From positions 4,733,701 to 4,797,700 of the forward strand of contig NW_026947514.1 in assembly GCF_034190915.1 (NCBI RefSeq): a stretch of DNA of 64,000 bases, in the 5' to 3' direction. The DNA comes from Cavia porcellus (taxonomy: Eukaryota; Chordata; Mammalia; Rodentia; Caviidae). Below, piece after piece: positions 1 to 11,026 of this stretch; the stretch's first letter is position 1; every line of letters starts with the position of its first letter. The notes under the pieces are model-generated. The model did no database searches and was not told where the DNA came from. It saw only the letters and a list, made by a program, of their open reading frames with translations. Made by a program: the position numbers and the translations under genes.

Positions 1-321
1 GCCACCTTCCTGCAGCCTCTGGCAGTGCACTCCTTTGTCACTGTCCTTGCCCCCCCCCCCCACGATTCTTCCAAGCAGAGCATGACTGGCTTGAGATGGA
101 GATGGCCCTTGGTGCTGTCCCACAGAGCTGTGTGAGGATCGTGCGCTGGGCTGGACAGAGTCTTGCAGGAAGCAGACTGACCTGGACCCAGGCGCACAGT
201 GGCCGCACAGTGGCCTGTGGGATCAGACACCTGCACCACCGTATCCAGCTCACCAGTCAAACCTTATTGCAGCAATTGCCACAACTCAGATGAGCCCATA
301 GAAAAGGCCATTTCCTGTCTC

Positions 322-432
322 TGCTGGGCGTCGTCGGGTGGCACACCTGTAATCCCACACTCTGGAGGCTGAGGCAGGAGGATCCAGAGTTCAAGGGCAG
401 CTGGGCTGCACAGCCAGACCTTGTCTCAAAAA
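322..432 (+). repeat. B1-like SINE
   Basis: CACACCTGTAATCCCACAC...GAGGCTGAGGCAGGAGGATC...CTTGTCTCAAAAA. Confidence 0.85.
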
Positions 433-1067
433 TCCAAATGTGCGGGAGTCCCTGGTGGTCACTACTTTCCTACCCAGCAAATACTTGTCTCCTGATGACT
501 AGTGTGTCCTCCTCCTTACAGAGCCTCGGATTCCCTGCAGTGGATAGAGAGGCAGTGGGTGGCAGCCCAGGTGCTCCCCTCCCTGGCAGTGGCGGAGCCG
601 GAGGAGCCAGACCATCCTGGCGGTACACTGCACAGGGGTTCATTATGCAGGGAGGCCCATGCCCAGAGGGACACACAGACAGACAGACCCCCATGCAGCA
701 GCAGCTCCGGTCCAGGCCTGGCGATCTCACCAGCACCAGAAACAAGGGCAAAGCCTCAGGGACACACAGCCCCGTCCTGAGAACTGAGCAATACTCAGGG
801 CTGCAGCGGCCACTCCAGGACATGAGGCAAAGGCTGGGAGGAGATCTTGGCCAGGTTCCGGGGTGCGGGCTCACCTTCGTCCCTGGGCTGGCTGTGTGAG
901 CAGTGTCTGGGCGCCGGTACCTCCGGGGCACTGCACCTGACCCACTGGGATGCACATTGGTGTGAGCATTGACAGAGGCCCACAAGGCAGGGCAAGTTTC
1001 CCGTCAAGATGGCTGGCGTGTTTGGGGAATTCTATGGTCTGTTCACCTGGAATCCATTGTGGTTTTA

Positions 1068-1208
1068 TTTTTTGAGGCGTTTTCACTATGTACTTCAGGC
1101 CGGCCTTGAACTCACTGTGTAGCCCAGGCAGGCCTCCACTCATGGTGATCCCCCTGCTTCAGCTTCTGAGTGCTACCAATACAGGGTTTTGACACCATGC
1201 CTGGTGTC
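1068..1208 (-). repeat. B1-like SINE
   Basis: Reverse B1 with GGCCTTGAACTCACTGTGTAGCCCAGG. Diverged right end. Confidence 0.75.
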
Positions 1209-1222
1209 ATACGGGATATAGC

Positions 1223-1349
1223 TTTTTTTTTTTTTTACATTTTTTTTTTTTTTTTTGTCTTTTTCCTTTTTATCGGTACCGGGGATCGAACTCACGACTG
1301 CCTGCTTGCAAGGCAGGTGCTTATGCTGCTGAGCTAAATCCCCAGCCCC
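1223..1349 (-). repeat. ID-like SINE, young copy with target-site duplication
   Basis: Complete tRNA-Ala-like body, with A box TAGCTCAG and B box GTTCGATCC on the minus strand, and a long T-run (A tail). Flanked by TATAGCTTTT on both sides. Confidence 0.88.
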
Positions 1350-1395
1350 AAAACTATAGCTTTTATAGATATTTTTAATAACATGAAAAAGTATG

Positions 1396-1505
1396 GGAGT
1401 GGTGACACACACCTGTAATCCCAGCACCCAGGAGTTTGGGACAGGAGGATCACGTTGAGTTCAAGGCCAGCCTGACTGCATAATGAAACCCTGTTTCAAA
1501 AGGAC

Positions 1506-1556
<51 letters not shown>

Positions 1557-1557
1557 T
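1396..1557 (+). repeat. B1-like SINE with A/TA/CA tail microsatellite
   Basis: CACACCTGTAATCCCAGCAC...AACCCTGTTTCAAAA, then an A-run, a TA repeat of about 13 units and CACACA. Confidence 0.85.
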
Positions 1558-1667
1558 ATGATAAAGTAGAGAAAAATGTAGAATACTTATATATGGTATA
1601 AACTCAGCTTTTAAAAAGGTATACGTCAAAATAAGTAATTTGGACAAAGTAACACAATTTGATTTTT

Positions 1668-1792
1668 TGTTGTTGTTGAGGCAGGGTCTTGCTATGGAGG
1701 TCAGGCTACCTTGACCTCATGACAATCTTCCTGCCTCTGCCTCCCAAATGCTAGGATTACAGACAGAGGTACATCACCATACCCCATCAAAA
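1668..1792 (-). repeat. B1-like SINE
   Basis: Reverse B1: GAGGCAGGGTCTTGCTATGG...CTAGGATTACAGACAGAGG. Confidence 0.85.
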
Positions 1793-1841
1793 TTTGCTTT
1801 TGGAAACTAGGATTTGGGGTAACCATTTTGGGAGGTCACTT

Positions 1842-1925
1842 TTTTTTGTTTTGTTGGGTTTTTGGTCCTGGGAATTGAACTCACGACTTCGGGCTTGCCA
1901 GACAGCTAAGCTGTGGCCCTGGCCC
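1842..1925 (-). repeat. ID-like SINE, degraded
   Basis: GGTCCTGGGAATTGAACTCACGACTT...CAGCTAAGCTGTGGCCC. Confidence 0.65.
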
Positions 1926-1974
1926 TGGGTTCTACTTTATGTTTGTGTATAGGAATCAAACACACCTGTGGATT

Positions 1975-2215
1975 TTTTATTTTGGTCCAATACACAGAAC
2001 GACATTTGCCATTTAAATCATCTTTGGGTGCACAGGGTGTTCAGCGCTCACTTTGTGCAGACATCCCACCGTGCATCTCCAGAAGTTTTCCTTGCAAAAC
2101 TGCAATCCTAAACCTGTTACACAGTAACTGCGCCCTCTTCCCTCCCTGCTGCAGCCCCTGGCAGAACCCTCTGCTTCCTGCTGCAGAGGTTGGCCACTCC
2201 AGGGCCTGCGCTGGT
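1975..2215 (-). mobile_element. Old LINE-1 3' fragment
   Basis: Similar to the mammal-wide L1M-type segment recognised by CATCTCCAGAA...TTGCAAAACTG...GTTACACAGTAACTGC. Strand and subfamily are uncertain. Confidence 0.5.
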
Positions 2216-2449
2216 CTTGGCAGAGCTGCGTGCCACTTGTCTTTGTGGCTGGCTCACTGCACACCATGCTCCGTGGTGGAGGCTGGCGGTGAGCAACCAT
2301 AGAGCACTTGCTTTTTCACCCACGGATGGCAGCGGGGCTGCTTCCACAGTCAGCTGTGGAGAAAGGTGCAGCATACAGCTCTATTAGGGAGTAAAGACAG
2401 AATAACGGAACACTCTGGAAGTTTAGAAATGGCCTGTTTGGAATTTGTG

Positions 2450-2540
2450 AGGCTGAGGATTTAGCTCAGCAGCACAGTGCTTGCCTGACAAGCAGATTTT
2501 TAGTTCGATCCCTAGTACCAAAAAAAACAGAAAAAAAAAC
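2450..2540 (+). repeat. ID-like SINE
   Basis: GGCTGAGGATTTAGCTCAGCAG...GTTCGATCCCTAGTACC then an A tail. Confidence 0.8.
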
Positions 2541-2556
2541 AATTTATGAGGGTTTT

Positions 2557-2649
2557 CTTTTTTTCTTTGTCTTTTTCATTTTTATCGGTACCAGGGATCA
2601 CCTGCTTGCAAGGCAGATGCTTATGCCACTGAGCTAAATCCCCAGCCCC
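2557..2649 (-). repeat. ID-like SINE with target-site duplication
   Basis: Reverse ID body ending GAGCTAAATCCCCAGCCCC. TGAGGGTTTTCT is present on both flanks (about 2547 and 2653). Confidence 0.85.
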
Positions 2650-2659
2650 TTGTGAGGGT

Positions 2660-3235
2660 TTTCTGACTTACTCATTTGGTATCAGCGTCTTGGCCCCTTC
2701 GTTCCCACAGGAAGGGAGATCCCTGCTGGAAGCTGGTCTGCACCAATGCAAGTCACATGGTTCAGTGGTTGAGGTCAGGAGTCCCCAGCACTGACTGTGT
2801 CCCCCCACTTCACACTTGGGGGGACCCCACTGTCACAATCATCCCTCTGCCTGGATGGGCTGGGGCCCTCAGCCAGCTCTGCCCCAAAGCTGCCCAGCAG
2901 CGCCGACCTCCACCAGGCCAGAGGTGCCCAGGCTTGCCAGGCCGGCCTCTGCCTGGAGATCCCCGCCACAAGGACCTGCAGCTGCCTTGCCTGCCTCCCA
3001 CACCCGAGCCCCCTGTCCTCTCCCCACCTGGCGTTGATGTCACACCAGCAGCAGGCTCTAAGGTGTGTGTGTGTGTCTGTCTGTTGTGAGCATGAAGAAG
3101 CAGGTGACACGAGAGAATAAAGAAGGGAAGATGAGCCCTGACTCGTGAGCTTGACGCCAGCACGGACAGGAGCAGCTGTGCGCTCAGAGCTCAGAAGGGC
3201 CGAGACAGCCCCCTCTGGCCGCTGGGATGTTGAGA
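2660..3235. other. Intergenic, unique sequence
   Basis: GC-rich, with only a short TG repeat at 3064-3085. No gene recognised. Confidence 0.6.
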
Positions 3236-3239
3236 TCCC

Positions 3240-3372
3240 TTCCTGGGAGCCCTACCACTGAGCTACATCCCCACCCCTTTATTTTTAATTTTTTTTCAGA
3301 CAGGATCATGCTAAGTTGCCCAGCTGGGCTTCAATTTGCAATCCTCCTGCCTCAGCCTCCCTCTCAGAGTGC
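3240..3372 (-). repeat. ID+B1 composite SINE
   Basis: Reverse ID remnant (CCACTGAGCTACATCCCCACCCC) directly followed by a reverse B1. Confidence 0.7.
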
Positions 3373-4017
3373 TATTTATTACAGAGTTCTCACAACGCAT
3401 CACTCTTCTCCTTGCATCCCTGCTGTCCTGCCCACTGGAGATCTCTCTCCTCCTCTCTACATCTCTCCCTAGCTCTTCCTCCTTCCTCTTCTGCAGAGCC
3501 CTCCCCTCTGCACTGGTCTCCCTGGCCTCGATTTCTCTCCTGTCCTATTCCTCTCCCATCCCCAAACCTGCTCCTTCCTACCCTGCCTGCGACCCCGTGG
3601 AGTGGATGTGTAGATTTCACACTTGTTCTGTTTATTGGCTGCGGCTTTGTGTGTTATTAATGGAGCCATGATCTGAGGTGGGCTTGCAAGCTTTTTCCTA
3701 CTGCAGAAGAAACCCCCCCCTCCCCGAAAAATTAACAGCCCAAGTGGTTTTTGGTCTGTGGCCCTGGACTGCTTTCCTCCCCTTAGACATAGTCCAGAGA
3801 AAAGCTACTCAGCACTTCCGGAGCTCAGCACATCCACCCTAGCCCGGCCCTGTGCCCTGTCCCCCGGTGCTTTCCTCCTTCTGCCTCCCTCCCGCACTCA
3901 ACGCTGCAGTGACCAGTGAGGGCTGTTGGTCCCGCATCCCAGCCCTGGGGCTGGACCTCGGGTCCACTTCTTTCCTGAGATTGCAGAAACTGGAAAAGCA
4001 AGAACTGCTTTCCACCC

Positions 4018-4168
4018 AGGCGTGGTGGCATACACCTGTAATCCCAGCACTCCAGAGGCTGAGGCAGGAGGATCCTAGCAAGTTCGAGACCAGCCTGGGC
4101 TACAAAGTGAGCTCAAAGCGCATCTGGACTGCGTAGTGAGACCCTGTCTCAAAAAAAAAAAAAAAAAA
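4018..4168 (+). repeat. B1-like SINE with target-site duplication
   Basis: Full B1 with the duplicated segment GTGAGCTCAAAG...GGACTGCGTAGTGAG and an A tail of 18. GAACTGCT is found on both flanks. Confidence 0.88.
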
Positions 4169-4185
4169 GGAACTGCTCTTTAAAG

Positions 4186-4288
4186 CCAAGTGTGGCGTGG
4201 TGGCGGAGGCAGGGGCCCTGCTGCGAGCTCCAGACCAGCCTGGGCTAGGTAGGCGAGCTTGGATTAGGCGGTGAGACCAGATCTCCCA
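4186..4288 (+). repeat. B1-like SINE, truncated
   Basis: GTGGCGTGGTGGCGGAGGCAGG...CCAGACCAGCCTGGGC...GGCGGTGAGACC. Confidence 0.65.
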
Positions 4289-4319
4289 CCCTCCCCTCAC
4301 CCTTCTCCCTCAACCCATC

Positions 4320-4965
4320 TGCGCCGCCACCATCACCCAGCGTGGTGCAGTTCGTGGGGGTCGGTGAGCTCCCTCGGCCGGATGTGGGGTCGCCACTTGA
4401 CCCCTCCCTGGCACACTGTTGCAGCGGCTGGGCTGGGCACACGGAAGCCCGGGCAACCCGCCACGCCCACCCGCGGGGCCACGCCCGCCGCGGGCTCCGA
4501 TCCAGGCTTGCACCCGGAGAGCTTGCCGCAGTCCGTCCAGATGCACACGGGCTCCTGGAGCCACTGTCTTCCCACTCCGGCCCCGTCTTTCCGGGAGGGG
4601 GGGCGGCGGCCACACCCCCCTTCCCGCTTTGCACAGGTGGGCCATGCTGCAAGGTTGCCCCTGCTAGCTCGGGAACGTCAGCCCTCTGGGGCCCGCGCTT
4701 CTTCCTGAGCCAGCAGGCCTGGTGCTGCGAGATAACTCCTGACCGGGTTTAGAGCTCGTCCTGGGCGCAGGTCTCCTGCGGGAGGCCGGGACGCGAGCTG
4801 GCTACGAGGTGCGGGCATCCTGTGCGCAGGAGGCTGTCAGGACCTGTCCCCCTGGAGGGCCGAGGGGATCCTGTGTCCGGGCGCCCCCGCAGGCAGCTGT
4901 TCCCAGAATCAGCCCTCCACGCCCGCCCTTCACGGGATCTCGTGTTCGTGATGAGGACTCCAGAG
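4320..4965. promoter_or_regulatory. GC/CpG-rich patch, possible CpG island
   Basis: CpG frequency rises clearly (CACGCCCACCCGCGGGGCCACGCC and similar). No recognised gene starts here. It may be an orphan CpG island. Confidence 0.4.
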
Positions 4966-4997
4966 TTCACTTGCCCACAGCCCAAGTGGACAGAAGT

Positions 4998-5245
4998 TCA
5001 CGGCCAGGCCTGGTGGCGCAGACCTGCGATCCCAGTGACATGAGAGGCTGAGGCAGACGGGTCACAAATTTGAGGCCAGCCTGGGCAATTTGGGAAGAAC
5101 TTGTCTCAAAAAGAAGAGGCTGGCTGAGCAGAAGAAGGCCAAGTTTGAGCCCAACCTGGCACGACTCCGTCTTAAATTAAAAAATGTAGAAAGGGGTGGG
5201 GTGCATCTCAGGGGGGAGCCCTTGCCCAGCACTTCCGAGAACTGG
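4998..5245 (+). repeat. B1+ID composite SINE
   Basis: B1 part to 5115, an A-rich link, then an ID remnant (GGGGTGCATCTCAGGGGGGAGCCCTTGCCCAGCAC). Confidence 0.65.
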
Positions 5246-5708
5246 GGTCCAGCCTTTGCTCACAGCTCCAAGCTTCCCGCTTCCTGGCTCTACCCCTCCC
5301 CTATGTGAGAACACAGCACAGGCCCCTGGGTGGGGGTGGAGCACATGGCACTGCTTGGGGTGTCTGAGACTGTTCCCACAGATTACAAGCACTGGAGTGG
5401 ACAGCAGCTCCAGCCGCAGCAGCCCAGGGTTCCCCAGGGCAGCTGGATGTGCGGCTGGACGGTGGGTGAGCAGCCTCTGAGCTTGGCACCCTGTTCCTAA
5501 TGCATCCCGGGTGTTTGGGGGAATTCCTGGGAAGCACAGAGCTGGGGAAGGGACAGGAGCCAACCGAGTCCTGCTGATCTCTGCAGCTAACTCTGCTGAC
5601 TTCCGGAAAGCCTTTCTGGGCAGGAAGAGATTTATCACCTTGCTCTCTGTGGAAACTGGCCCAGAAGGCTGTAGCTGGGCACATTCCTGCTGTTTCCCCC
5701 AGGGCTTT

Positions 5709-5856
5709 GTTTTTTGTGAGACAGGGTCTTGCTACACAGCCCAGACTGGCCTTGAACTCACACTGCAGCTCAGGCTGCTCTTCAGCTCCTCTGGATCCTC
5801 CTGCCTCAGCCTCCCAAGCAGCTGGGATTACAGGCTTGCACCACCATACCTGGCCC
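5709..5856 (-). repeat. B1-like SINE
   Basis: TTTTGTGAGACAGGGTCTTGC...GCTGGGATTACAGGCTTGCACCACC. Confidence 0.85.
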
Positions 5857-5964
5857 TGTTTCCTATTATGATCCATTTAAAGACCTGCTTTCTGATCAGA
5901 TCTCAGTTGGAAAGACAGGAAATTCCACATTCTACATTATGTATTTTTGAACAGTTGCATTTTT

Positions 5965-6055
5965 GTATGTTTGCTGCTGGGGTGGAACCCACAGTCCCAA
6001 GGGCTGGGTAAGGCTCTACCAACTGGAGGACAGCCCAAACCCAAACCTTTGGGCT
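5965..6055 (-). repeat. ID-like SINE, degraded
   Basis: TGCTGGGGTGGAACCCACAGTCC...GGCTCTACCAACTGGAGG. Confidence 0.6.
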
Positions 6056-6127
6056 TTTAAATGCAAGGATCTCGTATACGTCTGCTATCAGAAAAGACAA
6101 ATGGGCTTTTGGTGGTTGTTTTTCATG

Positions 6128-6216
6128 GTAGCTTGGGAATGCGGCTCAGTGGGCGTGCCCTGACAGCATGCTTTGAGTCTTGGGTTCTGTCTCAGCATTG
6201 CCAGAAATAAAACTAA
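6128..6216 (+). repeat. ID-like SINE, degraded
   Basis: GCTTGGGAATGCGGCTCAGTGGG...CTTGGGTTCTGTCTCAGCATTGCC. Confidence 0.6.
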
Positions 6217-6551
6217 ATAACAGTTCAGAAATGGAACACAGTTAACTAAGAGCTCCCCCCAGAGGGAAGACACAGCTCTTGGGGCATCGTCCTCGGTGCT
6301 AAACATCCCATGCACACCGTTCACTGGCATGGACCTATTTGTGAGGACCCAAAGCTAGAGTCTTTCCAAGGCCTCCCCAGCAGGGGAGCCTCTAACCCTT
6401 ACACCTCCACCTTTGGCCTTTGTACTGGCCATCAGGAAGCTCCACGACAAGTGACAAATTCTTTCCCCCCTCAGCCTTGTCTTTAGCTTATATGCAAGAC
6501 AGTCTGCATTTTGGATACTCGGTCACTATTCCATTTCACCTCTATTCTTTC

Positions 6552-6772
6552 CCTTTTAAATTTATTTTTATTTTTTGCAGTGCTGGGGATGGAACCCAGG
6601 GTCCATACATACGAGGGAAGTACTCCACCACTGAGCTAAGCCTCCAGCCCAGCTTTTTCATTTTTATTGTAAGTTGCCTCCAATTCTTGTTGTTGTTGTT
6701 TTGTTTTGACAGCAGTCCTGCCTCAGCCTCCTAAGTGCTTGGATTATAGGCCTGCACCACCACAACGGACTC
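6552..6772 (-). repeat. ID+B1 composite SINE
   Basis: Reverse ID (GCTGGGGATGGAACCCAGGG...CCACTGAGCTAAGCCTCCAGCCC), then a reverse B1 fragment. Confidence 0.7.
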
Positions 6773-7184
6773 CAAACTCTCTTTAAAAAGCCACAGGACA
6801 CAAACAGGTTATTTTAGTAACAGTCGCTGGAAAGGAAACATCCTAAACATCTGGAGCTCCTGCTGGACCCTGGGCACCAGGGAGAAGTGGCCAGCCAGGT
6901 CACCCTGCACATGCTCATTGCAGGAGTTAGGACAGACACCCTGTCCAGCAGTGTGGGGCCATCAGGAGCCCTCCAGGGGCAGCAGAGAGCCATGACAGTT
7001 TGGGACACACCTCCTAGCCCACACAGGCCGGTAGTACCAGAGCTCACGGGTGGCCTGCAAATCCTCCCGGGGATCCCACACCTGGGGCTGGGAAGGAGAG
7101 CAGGTCCTTGGTGGGTGAGAGGCCTTGCAGGAGGGTCGCTGGGTCCAAAGTGCTAGCGGGCCATTTCCTTAGAAATATTACTCG

Positions 7185-7350
7185 CTAGACATCACTGACG
7201 CACACCTGTAATTCTAGCTACTGGGAAGGCTGAGACAGGAGGGTCACAAGTTCAAGAACAGTCTGGGCAACTGAGCAACCGAGATTCTACCTCACAATGA
7301 AAAGGGCTGAGAATGCAGCTCAGTGTGGGGGCCCAACCTCCACCCCCAAA
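7185..7350 (+). repeat. B1+ID composite SINE
   Basis: GCACACCTGTAATTCTAGCTACTGGGAAGGC... then GGGCTGAGAATGCAGCTCAGTG. Confidence 0.65.
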
Positions 7351-7524
7351 AAGCTCAGGGATCACTTTCATTTGTACCAAATGGGAAAGACCTTAGCACC
7401 CTGCAAGGAGATATAGGGGACAGATAAGCTGCGACCACTCACAGGTCACACAAGCATTGACTGAGGTGCTGACAATGGTCCAAAATGGGGTGAATATACT
7501 AAAGCACTGAATTTCAGAGTTTGG

Positions 7525-7640
7525 GTTTGTTTTTGTTTTTGTTTTTGTTTTTGTTTTTGTTTTTGTTTTTGCAGGCCCGGGGCTCAAACCCAGGACCTTG
7601 GATGAGTAAGTATTCCAGCACAGGGCTATCTGATGACCTA
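7525..7640 (-). repeat. TTTTTG microsatellite in the tail of a reverse ID-like SINE
   Basis: Eight TTTTTG-type units (about 7525-7571) precede GGGGCTCAAACCCAGGACCTTGG. Confidence 0.75.
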
Positions 7641-7694
7641 GAACTGTATACTTCACAAAAAAAGGCCACTCTCAAGCTATCAGGACTGTCTCAG

Positions 7695-7762
7695 TGTGGG
7701 GCTGGAGACGTAGCTCAGCATTCTGGGCATGCCTAGCATCTGTGTTCAAAACCATTCCCAGC
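7695..7762 (+). repeat. ID-like SINE fragment
   Basis: GTGGGGCTGGAGACGTAGCTCAGC...GTTCAAAACCATTCCCAGC. Confidence 0.65.
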
Positions 7763-7807
7763 TAAAATCTGAAAATGTGCCTCAGCCTGTTAGCGGATGC
7801 TGCGTCC

Positions 7808-7930
7808 CTGACTGTCTGCACTTACTGAGCACCTGCTGCATGCTGAGGGCTCTGAGTATCCTGAAGTCCTTTCATCCACAGAGGCCCAGCGTGCTGGTGC
7901 AGTTACAGATGACAAAGACCAGGTGGGTCT
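7808..7930 (+). mobile_element. L2/MIR-type ancient repeat fragment
   Basis: TTACTGAGCACCTGCTGCATG followed by TTACAGATGACAAAGACC, the usual L2 3' landmarks, degraded. Confidence 0.5.
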
Positions 7931-8134
7931 CCGTCACCTGTGGTGGACAGGGCAAGGGACAGTGAGAGGGTGTGCTGACTATCTAATCTCAACACGAGGC
8001 CGCTGGCAGGGAAGCTAAGCTGCAGGGAATGAGTAACCACATTCAGGGGACAGCTAAGGGACTGGGGTGGGCTGAGTTAAGCAGGCCACTACTATTTCAC
8101 ATCAGCCCTCTCATTCTATTTGTCCGTTAAACAC

Positions 8135-8365
8135 ATGTGCCTCCCAGCACTCGGGAAGTCGGCCATGAGTTAAGGCCAGCCGGGCTACACAGTGAGTACA
8201 AGGCCAGCCCAAACTATATAGGGAGACAATATCTCAAAAGGAAACTTTAAAAAGTACCTAAAGGTGGGGAATATAGCTCAGTGGTACAGTGTCTGCCAGG
8301 CAATTGTGAGGTCGCTGAATTTGGTACTGATACCTGATACCAAAAAAAAAAAAAAAAAAAAAAAG
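8135..8365 (+). repeat. B1+ID composite SINE
   Basis: B1 part to about 8240, then ID body GGTGGGGAATATAGCTCAGTGG...GGTCGCTGAATTTGG and an A-run of 24. Confidence 0.7.
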
Positions 8366-8430
8366 TATCTAAACCTAGGACTTTTAATACCAGCCTGGGC
8401 AACAGAGTGAGAACCTGTCTCTCTAAGGAA
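8366..8430 (+). repeat. B1-like SINE fragment
   Basis: CCAGCCTGGGCAACAGAGTGAGAACCTGTCTC, the 3' piece only. Confidence 0.6.
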
Positions 8431-8444
8431 AGAAAGAAGTGTTA

Positions 8445-8635
8445 GCCGAGCATGGTGGCACACACCTGTAACTCCAGCTACTCAGGAGGCTGAGTTAATT
8501 TCAAGTTTGAGGTCAGCCTAGATAACCTAGAAGATTTGCTCTCAAATTTAAATGAAGGGCTGGGCCATAGCTCAGTGACACAGTGCCAAAGTGGAAGGCC
8601 CTGGGTTCAACACCCAGCACTATAAACAAACAAAC
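8445..8635 (+). repeat. B1+ID composite SINE
   Basis: GCCGAGCATGGTGGCACACACC... then GGGCTGGGCCATAGCTCAGTGACAC...GGGTTCAACACCCAGCAC and CAAA units. Confidence 0.75.
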
Positions 8636-8639
8636 AAGC

Positions 8640-9599
8640 TGTGTCCCTGTTACTAATTCTATTAAAAAAGGAGAAAAAGAAAATAAAGGATCACTCAGGA
8701 TGCAGAGCTGAGCAGAGTCTGAGCTCAGATTTGAGGTCCTGAGCCCTGCAGCCCTGCTCAGTCCCTGCGCTAGTGCTGAGGTGGGGACCCAGTGCAGGCA
8801 GAGGACCCAGGCTGGGAGCTGGGTCTGAAAGACGACGGGGAATCCGCTACAACACGGTGCCAGTTAACTTGAGGCCTCATGAAACTGGACAGCCCTTGGC
8901 ACATGTTTGACCTTGGAAGCTGGTGTAAGGGATCCGGGGTCCACGGAAGGCCCAGCACAGGGCCAGCAAGGAGCAGAAACTCCCCTAAATACAACTGCGT
9001 CTTTTTGTGAGCGCAGGGACGAGCAGTTCTAGGGCAGCCACCACCGTGTCAGCAGAGGCTCATCGTTGGATGTGGGTCCAGTGCTGACCCTGTGTTGGGC
9101 CGGGGCTGGGTGGGTCAGGAGAGAGCGGCCCCTTGGGTACCAGATGATGGGTCTGGGCTGAGGCCCAGATACTGCAGCGAGAAGAGGCAAGAGGCGTGGG
9201 CTTAGGCGAGGGCGGTGGTCTGAGGTCAGGGATTCCGGGAGGTAGCAGCTGTCCTGGACCTGTCCTCCCCTCCCCTTCTTCCCACCCTGTCCTCCCTTGC
9301 AGGGCCTGCTCCATGCTGCTGGCAGGACAGCGTTCCCAGGTCCCAGGCCTGTCTGCAGCCAGTCCAGCTGACATCCAGCCTCCAGGAGCTTCCCCTGAAC
9401 GCCCAGGCCAAGGGAGCCTCCTAGGACTGAGGGGGGGGGGGGGATCAGCATTGTGTCCAGCGCCTCCTGCGGACCACGCCTTCCGCTGGGTGGAGGGATC
9501 TGCAGATGAAAGCCACCGAGGCGGGAAGCAGGGAGCAGCCCAGAGCTTGGAGGGGAAGCAAGAGGCGCTGAGAAGCCCCAGGGCCCGGGGCCAGCGAGG
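8640..9599. other. Intergenic, mostly unique sequence
   Basis: The flank of the CpG island. A 14-base G run lies at about 9430-9443. No gene recognised, though long frames are open on both strands. Confidence 0.55.
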
Positions 9600-10140
9600 G
9601 AAAGGCGGAGGAGGCAGCGGAGGATGTCGCCAACTAGGGGGAAAAGGCTGGTGGGAGGTGAGGAGCTCGGGGCGCGGCAAGGACTCCACGCCCCGCACCG
9701 TCGCCCGAGCAGCAGCGGCGACAGGGACCCGGACCTTATTCCCAGGCCGAAGCCGTGGGCGGGGCGGCTCCTGCGGGTCACGTGCCGCCGTGCGGCCAAT
9801 CCGAGCTCGGCACGGTCGGGGGCTGGGAGCCCCGTCAACGCCACGCGCAGTCCGGCCAGCAGGGGGCGGCAGAAGCCAGCGCCGGGACCCGCTGGTGCTG
9901 ACCCCGCGGGCACTGCCGCTCCCGCGTGTGCCAGCCTTGAGCGCAGCGGGAGCGCCCCGGGACGCTGCGTGCAGAGTGTGCTGGGCGGTGGCCGCTGCCG
10001 GAGTGGCCCGGGCTGTGACTGTGCTGTTGCGTTCTGCCCAGCCTCACTTCCGGGCTCCGAGGTGTGAGGTTCCGCGGGGACGCGACAGTCACCCACGCGC
10101 CCTCGCCCTTCTTCCCCAGCGGGTGTGGGCATCACCTGGC
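9600..10140. promoter_or_regulatory. CpG island with promoter-type elements, no known gene
   Basis: CpG-dense DNA with a CACGTG E-box (about 9779-9784), a CCAAT box (9796-9800), GC boxes (GGGCGGGGCGG near 9756) and a CTCF-like core at 9856-9869. It is about 15.5 kb upstream of DEGS2. No coding family is recognised. Long frames open on both strands follow from GC content. It could be a promoter for a non-coding RNA or a regulatory element. Confidence 0.6.
9856..9869 (+). promoter_or_regulatory. CTCF-like motif
   Basis: CCAGCAGGGGGCGG fits the CTCF core consensus closely and lies in the 9.6-10.1 kb CpG island. Confidence 0.6.
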
Positions 10141-10879
10141 ATCCCAGCGTGCAGTCATCTCTCCCCAATAGCCACCGATCCGGACGCCCCGGCCCACATC
10201 CACTTGGGACTTGTCCCCAGCCTAGAGCGTGGACCCTGGGACAGGAGGGCCCGCATGCCTGGAAAAGGCTGCCCACGCGGCATGGGCCATCTCCCATCAC
10301 CCACATCTGTCCCAGCCACCCGTGGGTGGAGAGGATGCGTCCAGGAAGCTCGCACGCGTGTGTATGTGTGCGCGCGCGCGCATGCTGTAAGGTCAAATAT
10401 GGGGAAAGCAGAGATGGTCACAGAGCAGAACTTTGGAAAATGGACTCCCAGAAAACTGACGGAAAAACCGCCTTCTCCATTTCCTCTTACCGTGATTTAA
10501 AGTGTGTTTGTATTTGGGGTGGTTTTTTAATTCTTTCTTGACCAGGTGAACCACTGCTCTGTCTACTTTTAAAGTTTTTGATTTATTCTTTCTCTTTCCT
10601 AAAGCATGTTTCTTGTATTTATTTATTTTCTTCTATTTCCATTGATTTTTTTTTTCAATCTGGCTGAGTTCATTTTCACTCGTCTCTATTAGTGCAGGTA
10701 AAAAGGCTATGAGTTTTCCTCTGAGTATTGCTTTAACTGTTCACTTTAAATTCTGATATGCAATATTTCAGATGTTTTCTAGATATTCTAAAATTTCACT
10801 TGATTTCCTCCCTGATACAAGAACAATTAAACACATACATTTTACAAGTCATAAGGTTTTTTGTGTTCTAGTTGTGTTG

Positions 10880-10882
<3 letters not shown>

Positions 10883-10913
<31 letters not shown>

Positions 10914-10980
10914 GTACCCGGGATCAAACTCACAACCTCCAGCTTGGCAAGCAGTGCTGCTGGGCTAAATCCTCAGTCCC
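10883..10980 (-). repeat. ID-like SINE
   Basis: T-run of 32, then GGTACCCGGGATCAAACTCACAACC...GGGCTAAATCCTCAGTCCC. TGTGTTGTGA precedes and follows it. Confidence 0.85.
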
Positions 10981-10995
10981 TGTGTTGTGAATTTC

Positions 10996-11010
<15 letters not shown>

Positions 11011-11026
<16 letters not shown>

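Noticed and set aside
1..9000. Possible neighbour gene YY1 upstream of DEGS2, as in human
   Set aside because: No YY1-type acidic, His-run or zinc-finger coding sequence is present. In human the gene is tens of kb further away, so it should lie outside this window.
9029..10500. Open frames of 455 (minus) and 434 (plus) codons over the same DNA
   Set aside because: Both strands are open because the region is very GC-rich. The translations are low-complexity Pro/Arg/Gly/Ser without any domain, and they would run through promoter-type DNA.
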